Translations under genes and position numbers: made by a program
Notes under the pieces: generated by a model
The model's input: the letters and a program-made list of their open reading frames with translations, nothing else
Databases searched by the model: none
Told to the model about the DNA's origin: nothing
Source of the DNA: Elainella sp. Prado103
GTDB taxonomy: Bacteria; Cyanobacteriota; Cyanobacteriia; Elainellales; Elainellaceae
Reading direction: 5' to 3'
Length of the DNA stretch: 51,959 nucleotides
NCBI GenBank assembly: GCA_025454395.1
Contig: JALOOM010000032.1
Coordinates: 1 to 51,959, forward strand
Shown: positions 1 to 8,152 of the stretch, piece by piece
Numbering within the stretch: position 1 is the first letter of the stretch
Layout of the letters: each line of letters starts with the position of its first letter

Positions 1-1322
1 GCCCGGAACATCACCGGCTGTTTGGTGCGCCAGTCGTAGGGATAGCGGTGATCGTAGGCTTCCTGCTTCAGCAAGGATTGGGTTTCCTCTAGGGCTTGAA
101 TCACCGCCGCATTGCCAGTGCTGAGCTTGAATTTCACCTTGCCTTTTTCGCTGATCACCTGATCCACGGTTTGCAGTCCGGCAAATTGCCCGGCCTCGGC
201 TGTGAATTTGCCCTCATCATCGACCGGAGACAGCACCGGCAGCCCGTAGCGTTGCCCCACCCCGAAGTCTTCCAGACCATGGCCGGGAGCCGTATGCACC
301 AGACCCGTGCCGGATTCGGTTGTCACATAGTCACCGCCGATCAAAATTTCGCTCTGCCGATCGAACAGGGGATGCTGATAGACCGTATGCTCCAGCGCTT
401 TGCCCGGCAGTTCTGCCTGCACCACCAAATCTAGCCCCAGCGTGTCGGACAGCTTTTCCACCAGCTCCTTGGCCACGATCAGGTAGCGAAACTGGCTGGG
501 GTTGTCGCCCTTGACTTCAACGACGACGTAGATCAGGCTGGGATTGACGGCGACTGCTAAGTTGGCCGGCAAAGTCCAAGGGGTTGTCGTCCAGATCGCC
601 ACACCCAAATTCTCAAAGTAGGGCTGGAATGCCGCCGCCGCCTCGGCCAGTTCCACGATCGGGAAGGCAGCATAGACGCTACGGGAAGTGTGCTTGTCAG
701 GATATTCCAGCTCTGCCTCAGCCAACGCCGTGCGGGAACTGGGACTCCAGTAGACCGGCTTTAGCCCCCGGTAGATGTAGCCCTTCAGTGCCATTTGCCC
801 AAACACATGGATCTGGGCTGCTTCGTAGGCTGGCTGCATCGTCAGGTAGGGATGCTCCCAGTCGCCCCAAATCCCTAGCTGCTTAAAGCTATCTGCCTGC
901 TGCTGTTGCTGCTCTGAGGCCCAAGCCTGGGCCCGCTGGCGCAATTCGATTGGGGTGAGCGACTGGCGCTCCTCTGGCTTCATCTCTTGCAGCACTTTCA
1001 GCTCGATTGGCAGCCCATGGCAGTCCCAGCCCGGTACATAGCGCACCTTCCGCCCGCGCAGCATCTGGTATTTGTTGATAATGTCCTTCAGCACCTTGTT
1101 GAGCGTGTGCCCCATGTGGATCGCGCCGTTGGCGTAGGGTGGGCCATCATGCAGAATAAATGGCTCCCCTGGATTTTGCGCCGCCAGCTTTTCGTAAATT
1201 TGGTGCTCTGCCCAGAATTTTTGCAGCTCGGGTTCACGCTTGACCGCATTTGCCCGCATATCGAACTTGGTTTGGGGCAAATTCACCGTTTCTTTGTAGC
1301 TTCCAGGTTCTGTTCGCGTCAC
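1..1322 (-). CDS. ileS: Isoleucine-tRNA ligase, 5' part (cut by window edge)
   Basis: Charges tRNA-Ile with isoleucine in the cytoplasm. About 440 N-terminal residues are present; the rest lies left of the window. The class I signature HMGH is at residues 69-72, after the family block LHDGPPYANGAIHMGH. The editing-domain motif WTTTPWTLPANLAV is near residues 241-254. The KMSKS loop would fall outside the window. I chose GTG at 1322 because the reading frame gives the usual cyanobacterial beginning (SYKETVNLPQTKFDMRANA) and no in-frame ATG lies just upstream; no clear Shine-Dalgarno is visible. Identification is firm, start moderate. Confidence 0.95.
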   Translation of the reverse strand, partial: MTRTEPGSYKETVNLPQTKFDMRANAVKREPELQKFWAEHQIYEKLAAQNPGEPFILHDGPPYANGAIHMGHTLNKVLKDIINKYQMLRGRKVRYVPGWDCHGLPIELKVLQEMKPEERQSLTPIELRQRAQAWASEQQQQQADSFKQLGIWGDWEHPYLTMQPAYEAAQIHVFGQMALKGYIYRGLKPVYWSPSSRTALAEAELEYPDKHTSRSVYAAFPIVELAEAAAAFQPYFENLGVAIWTTTPWTLPANLAVAVNPSLIYVVVEVKGDNPSQFRYLIVAKELVEKLSDTLGLDLVVQAELPGKALEHTVYQHPLFDRQSEILIGGDYVTTESGTGLVHTAPGHGLEDFGVGQRYGLPVLSPVDDEGKFTAEAGQFAGLQTVDQVISEKGKVKFKLSTGNAAVIQALEETQSLLKQEAYDHRYPYDWRTKQPVMFR

Positions 1323-1793
1323 GGCAGGATACAGGAGAATAGGACATTTAAAAATCTTATCGAATTATTATGAGCCACAACTCGTCGCCGGTTCAACTCG
1401 TTGGCTGCAACTAGCCAGTTTAGTGAATCTAGTGTCATGCTCGGCTCCCCTGGTTAGCTCGCCTCCTCCCCCTTTCCCACTCTCCATTCCCACTCCCACT
1501 CTTCCTACACGACCTCCCCCTACCCTTCCCACTCCTTCAGGCAGAAAATGAGAAAATTCTTAAGGGTTATAAACTCAATCTGCATCAAAGTGAACTCAGA
1601 GTGTATACTGAGGTTTCGTTGTGTTCTCTGTGTCGTGGAATCGCGTTCCAAGGTTCAGATTCTTTGGCACGATCTCTGTTATCGGTTGGAAGTGGCTAGT
1701 CGGAGTTCGTCTTCGTAGCATTCCGACATTCAGCCCCCAGTTTGATAGCAATGTGCTTTATTTACCGATTGGCGATCTCATTGGGGCTAAGTT
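1323..1793. other. Intergenic stretch with pyrimidine-rich tract
   Basis: No convincing gene. Positions about 1441-1533 are almost entirely C and T on the plus strand, made of loose repeats of CCCACTC/CCTCCCC. Downstream the DNA becomes AT-richer. Short open frames here have no family features. The region holds the promoter side of ileS (minus). Confidence 0.5.
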
Positions 1794-2336
1794 ATGTCTG
1801 AATCTCAGGCTCAAGGGCTGGATTTTCCTGAATTATCGTCTTTGTTTCGTTTCATTCGTCCAGTAGGGGCATTTATGCCCTATGTTCAGCGATCGATCGC
1901 TACGTTACTGGTTGTCCCTGAAGATGCACAACCGCAAAGGGGGCTATCTTCGGGGATATTTTCTCAATGGGGTACTCAATGGGGTACTCAATGGGGCAGA
2001 TACTGGCAGCGAGCGCGGCTGGAGACTGGTTGGCTGGCTGGTTGGCTGGCTGGTTGGCTGGCTGGTTGGCTCGCTATTTATGGCAGAGATTTGCATTTAA
2101 CGTATTCTGGAGCACCATTTTCTGATTCACACCTGGATGAATTATGGGTTTCCGGGTTGCGAGGTTTGAATCTACGTTCAGACCATTCGCATTCAGACCA
2201 TTCACATTCAGACCATTTGCGTTCAGACCATTTGCGTTCAGACCATTTGCGTTCAAAACAGGGCTTTCGCTACAATGCCTTGGGTTGCTCGATCGAGATA
2301 GGTTGTGCTGGCTCGCAAGTTTTCTACTCTACTTAG
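1794..2336 (+). CDS. Hypothetical protein built around three in-frame tandem repeat arrays
   Basis: A 180-residue open frame that I do not recognise. The first 60 residues look like ordinary protein with hydrophobic stretches (FRFIRPVGAFMPYV). The rest contains GTQW repeats, four GWLA repeats and five RSDHL/HSDHS-type pentapeptides. The DNA units are 12, 12 and 15 bp, all multiples of three, so copy changes would keep the frame. No good ribosome binding site was seen before ATG 1794. Other frames across the repeats are also open, as expected for repeats, so coding is uncertain. Confidence 0.35.
   Translation: MSESQAQGLDFPELSSLFRFIRPVGAFMPYVQRSIATLLVVPEDAQPQRGLSSGIFSQWGTQWGTQWGRYWQRARLETGWLAGWLAGWLAGWLAIYGRDLHLTYSGAPFSDSHLDELWVSGLRGLNLRSDHSHSDHSHSDHLRSDHLRSDHLRSKQGFRYNALGCSIEIGCAGSQVFYST
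1963..1996. repeat. 12-bp tandem repeat, almost 3 copies
   Basis: Unit CTCAATGGGGTA at 1963-1974 and 1975-1986, with a partial third copy (CTCAATGGGG) to 1996. Read in the 1794 frame it encodes GTQW repeats. Confidence 0.9.
2028..2075. repeat. 12-bp tandem repeat, 4 copies
   Basis: Unit GGTTGGCTGGCT in four head-to-tail copies; the last copy has one changed base (GGTTGGCTCGCT). In the 1794 frame it encodes GWLA four times. Confidence 0.95.
2176..2250. repeat. 15-bp tandem repeat, 5 copies
   Basis: Unit GTTCAGACCATTTGC with small variations in the first copies (ATTCAGACCATTCAC and similar), five units head to tail, followed by a broken sixth start. In the 1794 frame it encodes (RSDHL)n. Confidence 0.95.
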
Positions 2337-2603
2337 GAGTCTGGTAGAAATCCCTTGAGCAGGTAAGGGGCTTAAGCCCTTTGTGACAATCCTCAGACCA
2401 TCCAAAGTAATCAAAGTAATCAACTGATGCGGACAAGCTGCCTTAACGATTTACCTGTGGTTTGCGGTGGCTTCTTCCGGTAGTTTCTAGGGTGAGAGAA
2501 GTAACATCCGGAATCAGACTGGATACGTTCTATTCAATTTCTGAAATCATCGCTTGGATGTTCTCATTTGGCAAAAATCAGCGGTAGGAATTGGTAGTTT
2601 TCC

Positions 2604-4607
2604 ATGGTAGGTATAGTCACGAGTCAGGGTGATCGCATTCTGCGAGCCCAGATGGCACGACGCAAATTCCGTTTGGATGGGCGTGGCGTTAAAGTTGGGG
2701 TGATTTCAGATAGCTTCAATGTGAAGCAAGGAGCTGCCACCAACGTGCGCAGTGGAGATCTACCCGGACGAGGCAATCCTTTCGGTTATCAGCGACCTAT
2801 CCGGGTACTGCGGGATCGCCGCAATGGCTCAGATGAAGGGCGGGCCATGCTGCAAGTGATCACCGATCTGGCTCCAGGAGCTGAGTTGCTGTTTCATACC
2901 GCCTATGCACCTAATCAGGGGTTGATCACACAACAGAGTTTTGCTCAAGCAGTGAAAGCTTTAGTGAAGGCAGGTGCTGACATTATTGTAGATGATGTTG
3001 GCTTCGCAGCTCCCCTATTTCAGGATGGTCTGGCGGCTCAAACGGTGACGCAAGTTGCCCAGCAAGGAATTTTATATTTCTCTGCGATCGGTAATGATAG
3101 TAATCGGTCTTATCGCAGCATTTTCCGACCGAGTAGTCAGTTTGTTTTTCAGGATCAAGTCTATGAAGCGCACGATTTTGATCCAGAAGCAGGAGTCGAT
3201 CTGTTTCAAGATATCACCCTGCCGTTTGGCACCCAAATTGCGCCCCTTTTAGGTTGGGATCAACCGATCGGTCAAATCAACCAGACATTCAAGTTATTTT
3301 TACTGGCTCAGCCCCAACTTCCAGCCCAACTTCCAGATAGCAAGATGAGTCTCCCAGGAGATGTTACAGCAGCGAATTTGATAAAACTTTCTACTCCAAT
3401 CTGGGAAGGTGAAAATGAACAGGCACTTGAACAACTGGTTTATGCCAGTAATAATCGGCAGACGGTTTATTTAGTCGTTGCCAGCACCACTCCCATCGAA
3501 CAATCCGATCGACCCAGTCAATTTCAGTGGATTAGTACTGCAAATGATGGGGATCGAAATGTGCTATATGAATATGTGAACGTTCCTGGCGAGCCGGAAG
3601 CAGCCACTATCTATGGTCATCCTAATGCAAAAGGAGCTATTGCGATCGGCGCAGTGCGCTTTCCGGGCGGATCTCGATTTGATCGCCAATTGCCACGCTT
3701 GGCCGAATTTTCTAGTCGTGGTGGCACCCCCATCTTGTTTGATGCTGCGGGCGATCGGCTATCTACACCTGAAATTCGCCTTAAACCGGAATTGGTAGCT
3801 CCTGACTTGGTGGCTACTACCTTTGATCCGTTTCGCCCATTTGCAGGCACTTCTGCGGCAGTTCCCCATGCAGCCGGAGTAGCAGCTCTGATGCTTCAAC
3901 GACTTGGACGCACCACTGCTGCTCAAATTTCACCTCAAACGATCACGCAAATTTTGCAACAAACCGCGACCCCGATCGATCCACCAGGTAATTTTCGCAC
4001 TGGGGCAGGATTGATTGATGCGAGCCGAGCAGTGTTACATGGGTTTCAATCCCAACAAGTTGGTACTGCTGGATCCGATCGATTGCAAGGGAATCCAGCA
4101 GCCAACAATCTCTGGGGCGGTGCGGGGCATGATCGGCTTCAGGGTGGGCGCGGATTTGATGCTTTGTGGGGTGAAAGAGATGCAGACAGTTTGCGAGGAG
4201 ATCGAGGCAATGATTATCTGCACGGTGGCTTAGGGAACGATCGGTTAGATGGCAATCGCGGCCATGATAGTTTGCATGGCAAGGCTGGCAGAGACTGGCT
4301 GGTGGGCGGGCGCGGAGATGATCGGCTCTTGGGAGGCAGTGGGATCAATCACCTTAAAGGTGGAACAGGTCGCGATCGATTTGTGCTCGATCGGAATGGA
4401 GTGGCGGTGATTCAAGATTTTCGGCAACAGCAGGATCGGTTACAATTGACCGATCGCCTTCAGTTTAAGCAACTTCAGTTGATCCAGTCGGATACCCCCT
4501 CTCCAGAACTGGTCATTCAAACAGGTAAAATTACACTGGCTCGACTGACCAATTTTTCAGGGATATTGACCACGGCTGATTTCTACATTGACTCAGGGTT
4601 CGATTGA
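2604..4607 (+). CDS. S8/S53-like serine peptidase with C-terminal RTX repeats
   Basis: A 667-residue predicted secreted peptidase. The subtilase-like core has the Asp motif GVISDSFN (D36), DEGRAML (D77-E78) where subtilisins carry the catalytic His, an Asn-bearing SAIGND segment, and the Ser motif AGTSAAVPHAAGVAAL (S417). Residues about 487-595 carry roughly ten RTX nonapeptides of the GGxGxDxL kind, which bind calcium in type I-secreted proteins. No N-terminal signal peptide is seen, which fits type I export. ATG 2604 is the first possible start, as a stop codon (2595-2597) lies just before it in frame; AGGAA sits 13 bases upstream. No type I transporter is nearby. The stop overlaps the end of the convergent Ycf66 gene by 15 bp. 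Confidence 0.85.
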   Translation: MVGIVTSQGDRILRAQMARRKFRLDGRGVKVGVISDSFNVKQGAATNVRSGDLPGRGNPFGYQRPIRVLRDRRNGSDEGRAMLQVITDLAPGAELLFHTAYAPNQGLITQQSFAQAVKALVKAGADIIVDDVGFAAPLFQDGLAAQTVTQVAQQGILYFSAIGNDSNRSYRSIFRPSSQFVFQDQVYEAHDFDPEAGVDLFQDITLPFGTQIAPLLGWDQPIGQINQTFKLFLLAQPQLPAQLPDSKMSLPGDVTAANLIKLSTPIWEGENEQALEQLVYASNNRQTVYLVVASTTPIEQSDRPSQFQWISTANDGDRNVLYEYVNVPGEPEAATIYGHPNAKGAIAIGAVRFPGGSRFDRQLPRLAEFSSRGGTPILFDAAGDRLSTPEIRLKPELVAPDLVATTFDPFRPFAGTSAAVPHAAGVAALMLQRLGRTTAAQISPQTITQILQQTATPIDPPGNFRTGAGLIDASRAVLHGFQSQQVGTAGSDRLQGNPAANNLWGGAGHDRLQGGRGFDALWGERDADSLRGDRGNDYLHGGLGNDRLDGNRGHDSLHGKAGRDWLVGGRGDDRLLGGSGINHLKGGTGRDRFVLDRNGVAVIQDFRQQQDRLQLTDRLQFKQLQLIQSDTPSPELVIQTGKITLARLTNFSGILTTADFYIDSGFD

Positions 4608-5495
4608 GTCCGCCTTCTCCGCTTCTAGGGCTTCACAAAGTTCAGCAATGTCGATTGTCGGCGGCACAGGATCAGTCTGGGACGGAACTATCTGGTCGGA
4701 AGGAGCTGGATTGGGGGTTGGCATCCGTGTGGGAAAGGGCACAGATCGATCGATGAAAGTAGCCGTATCTTGATGAGTCTGGGCTTGATTCCATGAAGGT
4801 TGAGGAGAAGCTCCGGATCCCGAAGTTGAAACAGGATGGGGATTAGTAGATCCCAGGTTCGGTGTAGACAGGTTCGGTGTAGATAACTTTGGAGCAGTCG
4901 TTGTGATAGTAGTCTTGTCTGTGGTCGTTTGAGGGAAGGAGTCCAGCGATATATTTAGTAATGAATCAGGTGATGATAAATTAGGAGATGGTAAATCATT
5001 TGATAATGGTTCAATCTCCGAATTGGAGCGAACAGGTGAATTTAAGGTTGTAGTCAAAGCTTTGATCCAACTGGTAAAACTGATCCAACTGGACTCCATT
5101 CGATCAATATTACGATTGAGCGCAGCAGCAGCAGGCGATCGATGGGCACTTTGTTGAAAATGAGTGCGCATTTGGGCAAAGCTCATTTGCAGCACTTCGG
5201 TCGGAGTCTGCGCGTTAGGCGGCAATTCTGTGCGTTGATCGATCGGCGTTTCAGCCAGTCGTAGCGTTAAGGCTTGCCAGCCAAACCAGCCCAAGAGCGA
5301 GACACTTGCCATCTGGCCTAGCAGCACTGCCCCCGTCATCCGTCCGGCACAAACCCACAGTACTAGCGCATAAAATAGCCCCACGCCACTCCAGACCAAG
5401 TCATAACGACGATGGATTTCTGGCAGGAAAAAAGCTGCCATATAGAGTCCGAAACTGCCCAATCCGACCACAATTGCTAAAAGATAAGCCAGCAT
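4593..5495 (-). CDS. Ycf66-family membrane protein
   Basis: The first 90 residues match the Ycf66 family of cyanobacteria and some plastids: a short hydrophobic helix (MLAYLLAIVVGLGSFGLYMAA), a charged loop PEIHRRYD, a second hydrophobic segment and an R-rich end (ALTLRL). Role unknown in the family. The remaining 200 residues are low complexity, rich in S, T, P and N, with a helical patch around residues 95-145. I start at ATG 5495 rather than further upstream because GGAGGAAAG lies directly before it. Length is 300 residues, longer than the short plastid form because of the tail. Confidence 0.8.
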   Translation of the reverse strand: MLAYLLAIVVGLGSFGLYMAAFFLPEIHRRYDLVWSGVGLFYALVLWVCAGRMTGAVLLGQMASVSLLGWFGWQALTLRLAETPIDQRTELPPNAQTPTEVLQMSFAQMRTHFQQSAHRSPAAAALNRNIDRMESSWISFTSWIKALTTTLNSPVRSNSEIEPLSNDLPSPNLSSPDSLLNISLDSFPQTTTDKTTITTTAPKLSTPNLSTPNLGSTNPHPVSTSGSGASPQPSWNQAQTHQDTATFIDRSVPFPTRMPTPNPAPSDQIVPSQTDPVPPTIDIAELCEALEAEKADSIEP

Positions 5496-5541
5496 CTTTC
5501 CTCCCTCTGCACCTGAGCACTGCATTAATTTTGGTCTTATG

Positions 5542-5715
5542 CTGATTGACTGACAAAACTCAAACTACCCACTGCTACGCAGAAGCAAGCGACACCCCAA
5601 CCCCTCTCCCAGAGCGAGCGAGGGGCCTGCAAACCAGGATTGGATTGGAAGTCCCTTCGCCCCTCGTGGGAGAAAGGATTGAGGGATGAGGGGAAAAGAT
5701 GGGTCAGTCAATCAG
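5542..5715 (+). mobile_element. MITE-like element, copy 1
   Basis: A 174-bp noncoding element with 13-bp terminal inverted repeats CTGATTGACTGAC and GTCAGTCAATCAG. It is flanked by GGTCTTATG (5533-5541) and GGTCTTGTG (5716-5724), an 8/9 target-site duplication. The inside contains the palindromic CCCAACCCCTCTCCCAGAG type block found widely in cyanobacterial intergenic repeats. A second copy, about 90% identical by eye and in opposite orientation, lies at 7782-7943. No transposase inside, so it would need a partner in trans. Confidence 0.85.
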
Positions 5716-5928
5716 GGTCTTGTGTCATCCAACTGGAATGCCAGTCATCCTGATCGTATCGTCCTTTCAGCTATCACACTCTTAGCCATTACACTCTTAG
5801 CCATTACACCCTCTATAATTGCACTATCACTTGGTGGCGGCTCATTCTACCGAGCCTCAGCCCAGGCTAGTCCGGGCAACCCGATCGTTTTCGATCGTAG
5901 AACCTCAGTTACCAAACTGGGTGAATAA
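5686..5928 (+). CDS. Short ORF with signal peptide, start lies in the MITE
   Basis: An 80-residue frame starting at ATG 5686 inside the MITE-like element or at GTG 5722 just outside it. Residues about 26-58 form a hydrophobic run ending in ASAQA, which looks like a signal peptide with a cleavage site; only about 20 residues follow. A 15-bp duplication (ACACTCTTAGCCATT, 5776-5805) lengthens the hydrophobic core. It may be the stump of a secreted protein, cut by decay downstream. Not recognised; low confidence that it is expressed. Confidence 0.3.
   Translation: MRGKDGSVNQGLVSSNWNASHPDRIVLSAITLLAITLLAITPSIIALSLGGGSFYRASAQASPGNPIVFDRRTSVTKLGE
5776..5805. repeat. 15-bp tandem duplication
   Basis: ACACTCTTAGCCATT occurs twice in a row. 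In the 5686 frame it duplicates five residues (TLLAI) of a hydrophobic segment. Confidence 0.9.
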
Positions 5929-6062
5929 AACTTTTGGCGATTCCAATAGATTGAATCCTTGCTCAAATAACCTTCATCGGATCCAGTGCAACCGTGAAAT
6001 TCCGGTTAAGTGTGCTGATGCCCCCTGTCGTAGTGGAGAGGATAATTCTATTCTTCAACCAT

Positions 6063-6133
6063 GGCTGATAGTTACTGGCTGATAGTTACTGGCTGATAGT
6101 TACTGATTGGATAGTTACTGGCTGATAGTTACT
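6063..6133. repeat. 14-bp tandem repeat, 5 copies
   Basis: Unit GGCTGATAGTTACT, copies at 6063, 6077 and 6091, then a 15-bp variant GATTGGATAGTTACT at 6105 and another copy at 6120. The unit is not a multiple of three and lies in noncoding DNA upstream of the SGNH hydrolase gene. Confidence 0.95.
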
Positions 6134-6195
6134 GGCTGGATAGCTTTTCAACTCCATTTTTGACTCAATTCTGCGACTCAACCGCGAGCTTTGCC

Positions 6196-7119
6196 ATGAG
6201 CGATCTATGTGTTCTCACTGCTAGCCTGTTAATGCAAGGGAAGATTCCTGGTTGGAAGGTGGTAGAGCCACCCATCGCTTCAGAACGAACTCATCAGGCT
6301 GGACAGATCGATCGCCTCTGCCATTCTCGCGCTGTACCCAGGAAAACCTCACCGGCTATCGCCCTCCATCGTCCTGAATTTAGCCGCTGGGCTCAAAAAC
6401 TAGCTATTCAAGCCATGGCTCGGCCGCGATCGGGATCCCAACTGTATGCCCAACGCCTAGCAGCTTTGCGCCATGGGCAGATCTATACTCGTTTACCAGC
6501 GCATAGCTTTCAGAACATTTGGGAAACTGCGACCCAACACCCTCAGCATGAAGACTGGCTAAAATTACTGCATTATGAAGCCAAGGCGATGGCAGACGGA
6601 CAGGGATCGCAACGGTTAAATGTATTGTTAGGAGATTCGTTAGCCCATCGGTTTCCTTCCGAAAAGCTTTCGCGCGATCGGTTTTGGCTCAATCAGGGAA
6701 TTCCGGGTGATACGACCAGTGGAGTATTGCAACGGTTATCCATGCTAGAGCAGACCAATCCTGATGAAATCTATCTGATGGTAGGGATCAATGATTTGCG
6801 GCAAGGCAAACCCCATCGGGAAATTTTGATCAATTTGCAGCAGATCATCCAACGACTTAAGGCTGCCCATCCTGATGCTCGGATTTACGTTGCTTCCGTA
6901 TTGCCCACTCGCCTTGAGGCAATTCCGGCCGATCGGATTCGACGGCTCAATACCAACATTGCTCATCTGACTCATCAAGCAGGTGTTCATTTTTTCAACC
7001 TTCAGCCTGCCTTTGCCGATCAGGAGGGCAAACTGCGAGTTCAGTTGACAACCGATGGATTGCATCTAAACGAGCACGGCTATCGGGTATGGCAGGTGGC
7101 AATGTCGCCGATCTTTTAG
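6196..7119 (+). CDS. SGNH/GDSL-family hydrolase
   Basis: A 307-residue protein with a C-terminal SGNH hydrolase domain (about residues 135-307). The nucleophile block is LLGDSLAHRF (S148), block III is MVGINDLR (G and N of the oxyanion hole), and the catalytic Asp-His are in TTDGLHLN (D287, H290). Families of this type are esterases or lipases acting on lipids or polysaccharide acyl groups; the substrate cannot be told. The N-terminal 50 residues have a short hydrophobic segment (SDLCVLTASLLMQG) that could be a weak signal or anchor. ATG 6196 is preferred over the TTG at 6160. It lies between the two MITE-like copies. Confidence 0.85.
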   Translation: MSDLCVLTASLLMQGKIPGWKVVEPPIASERTHQAGQIDRLCHSRAVPRKTSPAIALHRPEFSRWAQKLAIQAMARPRSGSQLYAQRLAALRHGQIYTRLPAHSFQNIWETATQHPQHEDWLKLLHYEAKAMADGQGSQRLNVLLGDSLAHRFPSEKLSRDRFWLNQGIPGDTTSGVLQRLSMLEQTNPDEIYLMVGINDLRQGKPHREILINLQQIIQRLKAAHPDARIYVASVLPTRLEAIPADRIRRLNTNIAHLTHQAGVHFFNLQPAFADQEGKLRVQLTTDGLHLNEHGYRVWQVAMSPIF

Positions 7120-7165
7120 AAGACGCGCATAATGGAGTGTTGTTGCAGGTTGCTGCCTTGATTTC

Positions 7166-7636
7166 ATGAATCAACCTACTATCGGAAAAGTTACAATTCG
7201 TGCGGTCGAAACTGCACCAGAATTTGCAATGATGTTGTACCAACGCTGGCTTGTTTTAAGAAAGCCGTTGGGAATGCCACAGGGGACAGAATTCGATCGA
7301 TATGATCATCTTCAGCATGATCATCGAGTGGTTCACTTGATCGCGATCGACATTAGGAGTCAGTCAATTGTTGGTTCGATTCGATTGCGTGAGTTATCTC
7401 CCACGCTAGGCGGAATTGCTTATGTTGTGGTGATGCCTGAGTTCCAAAATCAGGGAGTGGGTTCGGCCTTGATGCAGCATGTCATCCTCATAGCAAAGCA
7501 ACAGGCTTACTCTCAACTCAGAGTCATGTCTCGGAGATCAGCTATTGGTTTCTATCAACGGTTTGGATTTGCAGAACGAGGGGAGTCGATCCACTATCTA
7601 GATACCCCTCACATGTTCATGTATCTCGACCTCTAG
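7166..7636 (+). CDS. GNAT-family N-acetyltransferase
   Basis: A 156-residue single-domain acetyltransferase. The acetyl-CoA binding motif A is VVVMPEFQNQGVGSALMQ (Q/R-x-x-G-x-G/A pattern) and motif B is RRSAIGFYQRFGF, in the expected order and spacing. The substrate is unknown; the general form resembles ElaA-like and other small-molecule GNATs. It follows the SGNH hydrolase by 46 bp on the same strand, so the two may be cotranscribed. ATG 7166 has no strong ribosome binding site. Confidence 0.85.
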   Translation: MNQPTIGKVTIRAVETAPEFAMMLYQRWLVLRKPLGMPQGTEFDRYDHLQHDHRVVHLIAIDIRSQSIVGSIRLRELSPTLGGIAYVVVMPEFQNQGVGSALMQHVILIAKQQAYSQLRVMSRRSAIGFYQRFGFAERGESIHYLDTPHMFMYLDL

Positions 7637-7781
7637 AGCAAGTTGGAGGATCGTTTTCAATTGTAAGAACTCTGACATAAACTCTGGCATGAACTCTAGT
7701 TAGAATTCCGAAATGAACTCTAGCATAAACTACTAAACTAACGTTTTGCTTAGAAAGATTGCCTAGAAAGAGTGAAACAGG

Positions 7782-7943
7782 CTGATTGACTGACAAATCT
7801 TTTCCCCTCATCCCTCAATCCCTTCTCCCACGAGGGGCGAAGGGACTTGCAATCCAATCCTGGTTCGAAAGCCCCTCGCCCGCTCTGGGAGAGGGGTTGG
7901 GGTGTAGCTTGCTTCTGCGTAGCAGTGGGTATCAGTCAATCAG
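7782..7943 (-). mobile_element. MITE-like element, copy 2 (inverted)
   Basis: A 162-bp copy of the element at 5542-5715 in reverse orientation. Ends are CTGATTGACTGAC and ATCAGTCAATCAG. It is flanked by a perfect 10-bp duplication GTGAAACAGG (7772-7781 and 7944-7953). Compared with copy 1 it lacks 12 bp next to one terminal repeat and has scattered substitutions. It lies in the gap between the GNAT gene and cynS. Confidence 0.88.
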
Positions 7944-8051
7944 GTGAAACAGGATATCTAAGAGCAAAAAGGAGCAGGATAGTCCCTAGTGCAAGAATAT
8001 TCACGATCTATTCTTTGGTATTCTGCCACATTACACGAAAGCTGTTATTTT

Positions 8052-8065
8052 GTATTAAAGGCTAC
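8052..8065 (+). promoter_or_regulatory. Candidate NtcA box upstream of cynS
   Basis: GTATTAAAGGCTAC fits the NtcA consensus GTA-N8-TAC. It lies 87 bp before the cynS start codon. A possible -10 element TATGTT is at 8095-8100, 29 bases downstream, longer than the usual 22 or so. Cyanase genes are NtcA-controlled in several cyanobacteria, which makes the site plausible. Confidence 0.45.
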
Positions 8066-8152
8066 ATTTTTGGTTTCCCTTCAGATTTATTCATTATGTT
8101 ACGCCTATTAGCTTATGATATTTGGGCGAATTCCCGATTTAGGAGCTTACTC

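Noticed and set aside
5542-7943. Composite transposon made of the two MITE-like copies and the SGNH and GNAT genes
   Set aside because: Each copy has its own flanking target duplication, so they inserted separately; a composite would share one duplication at the outer ends.
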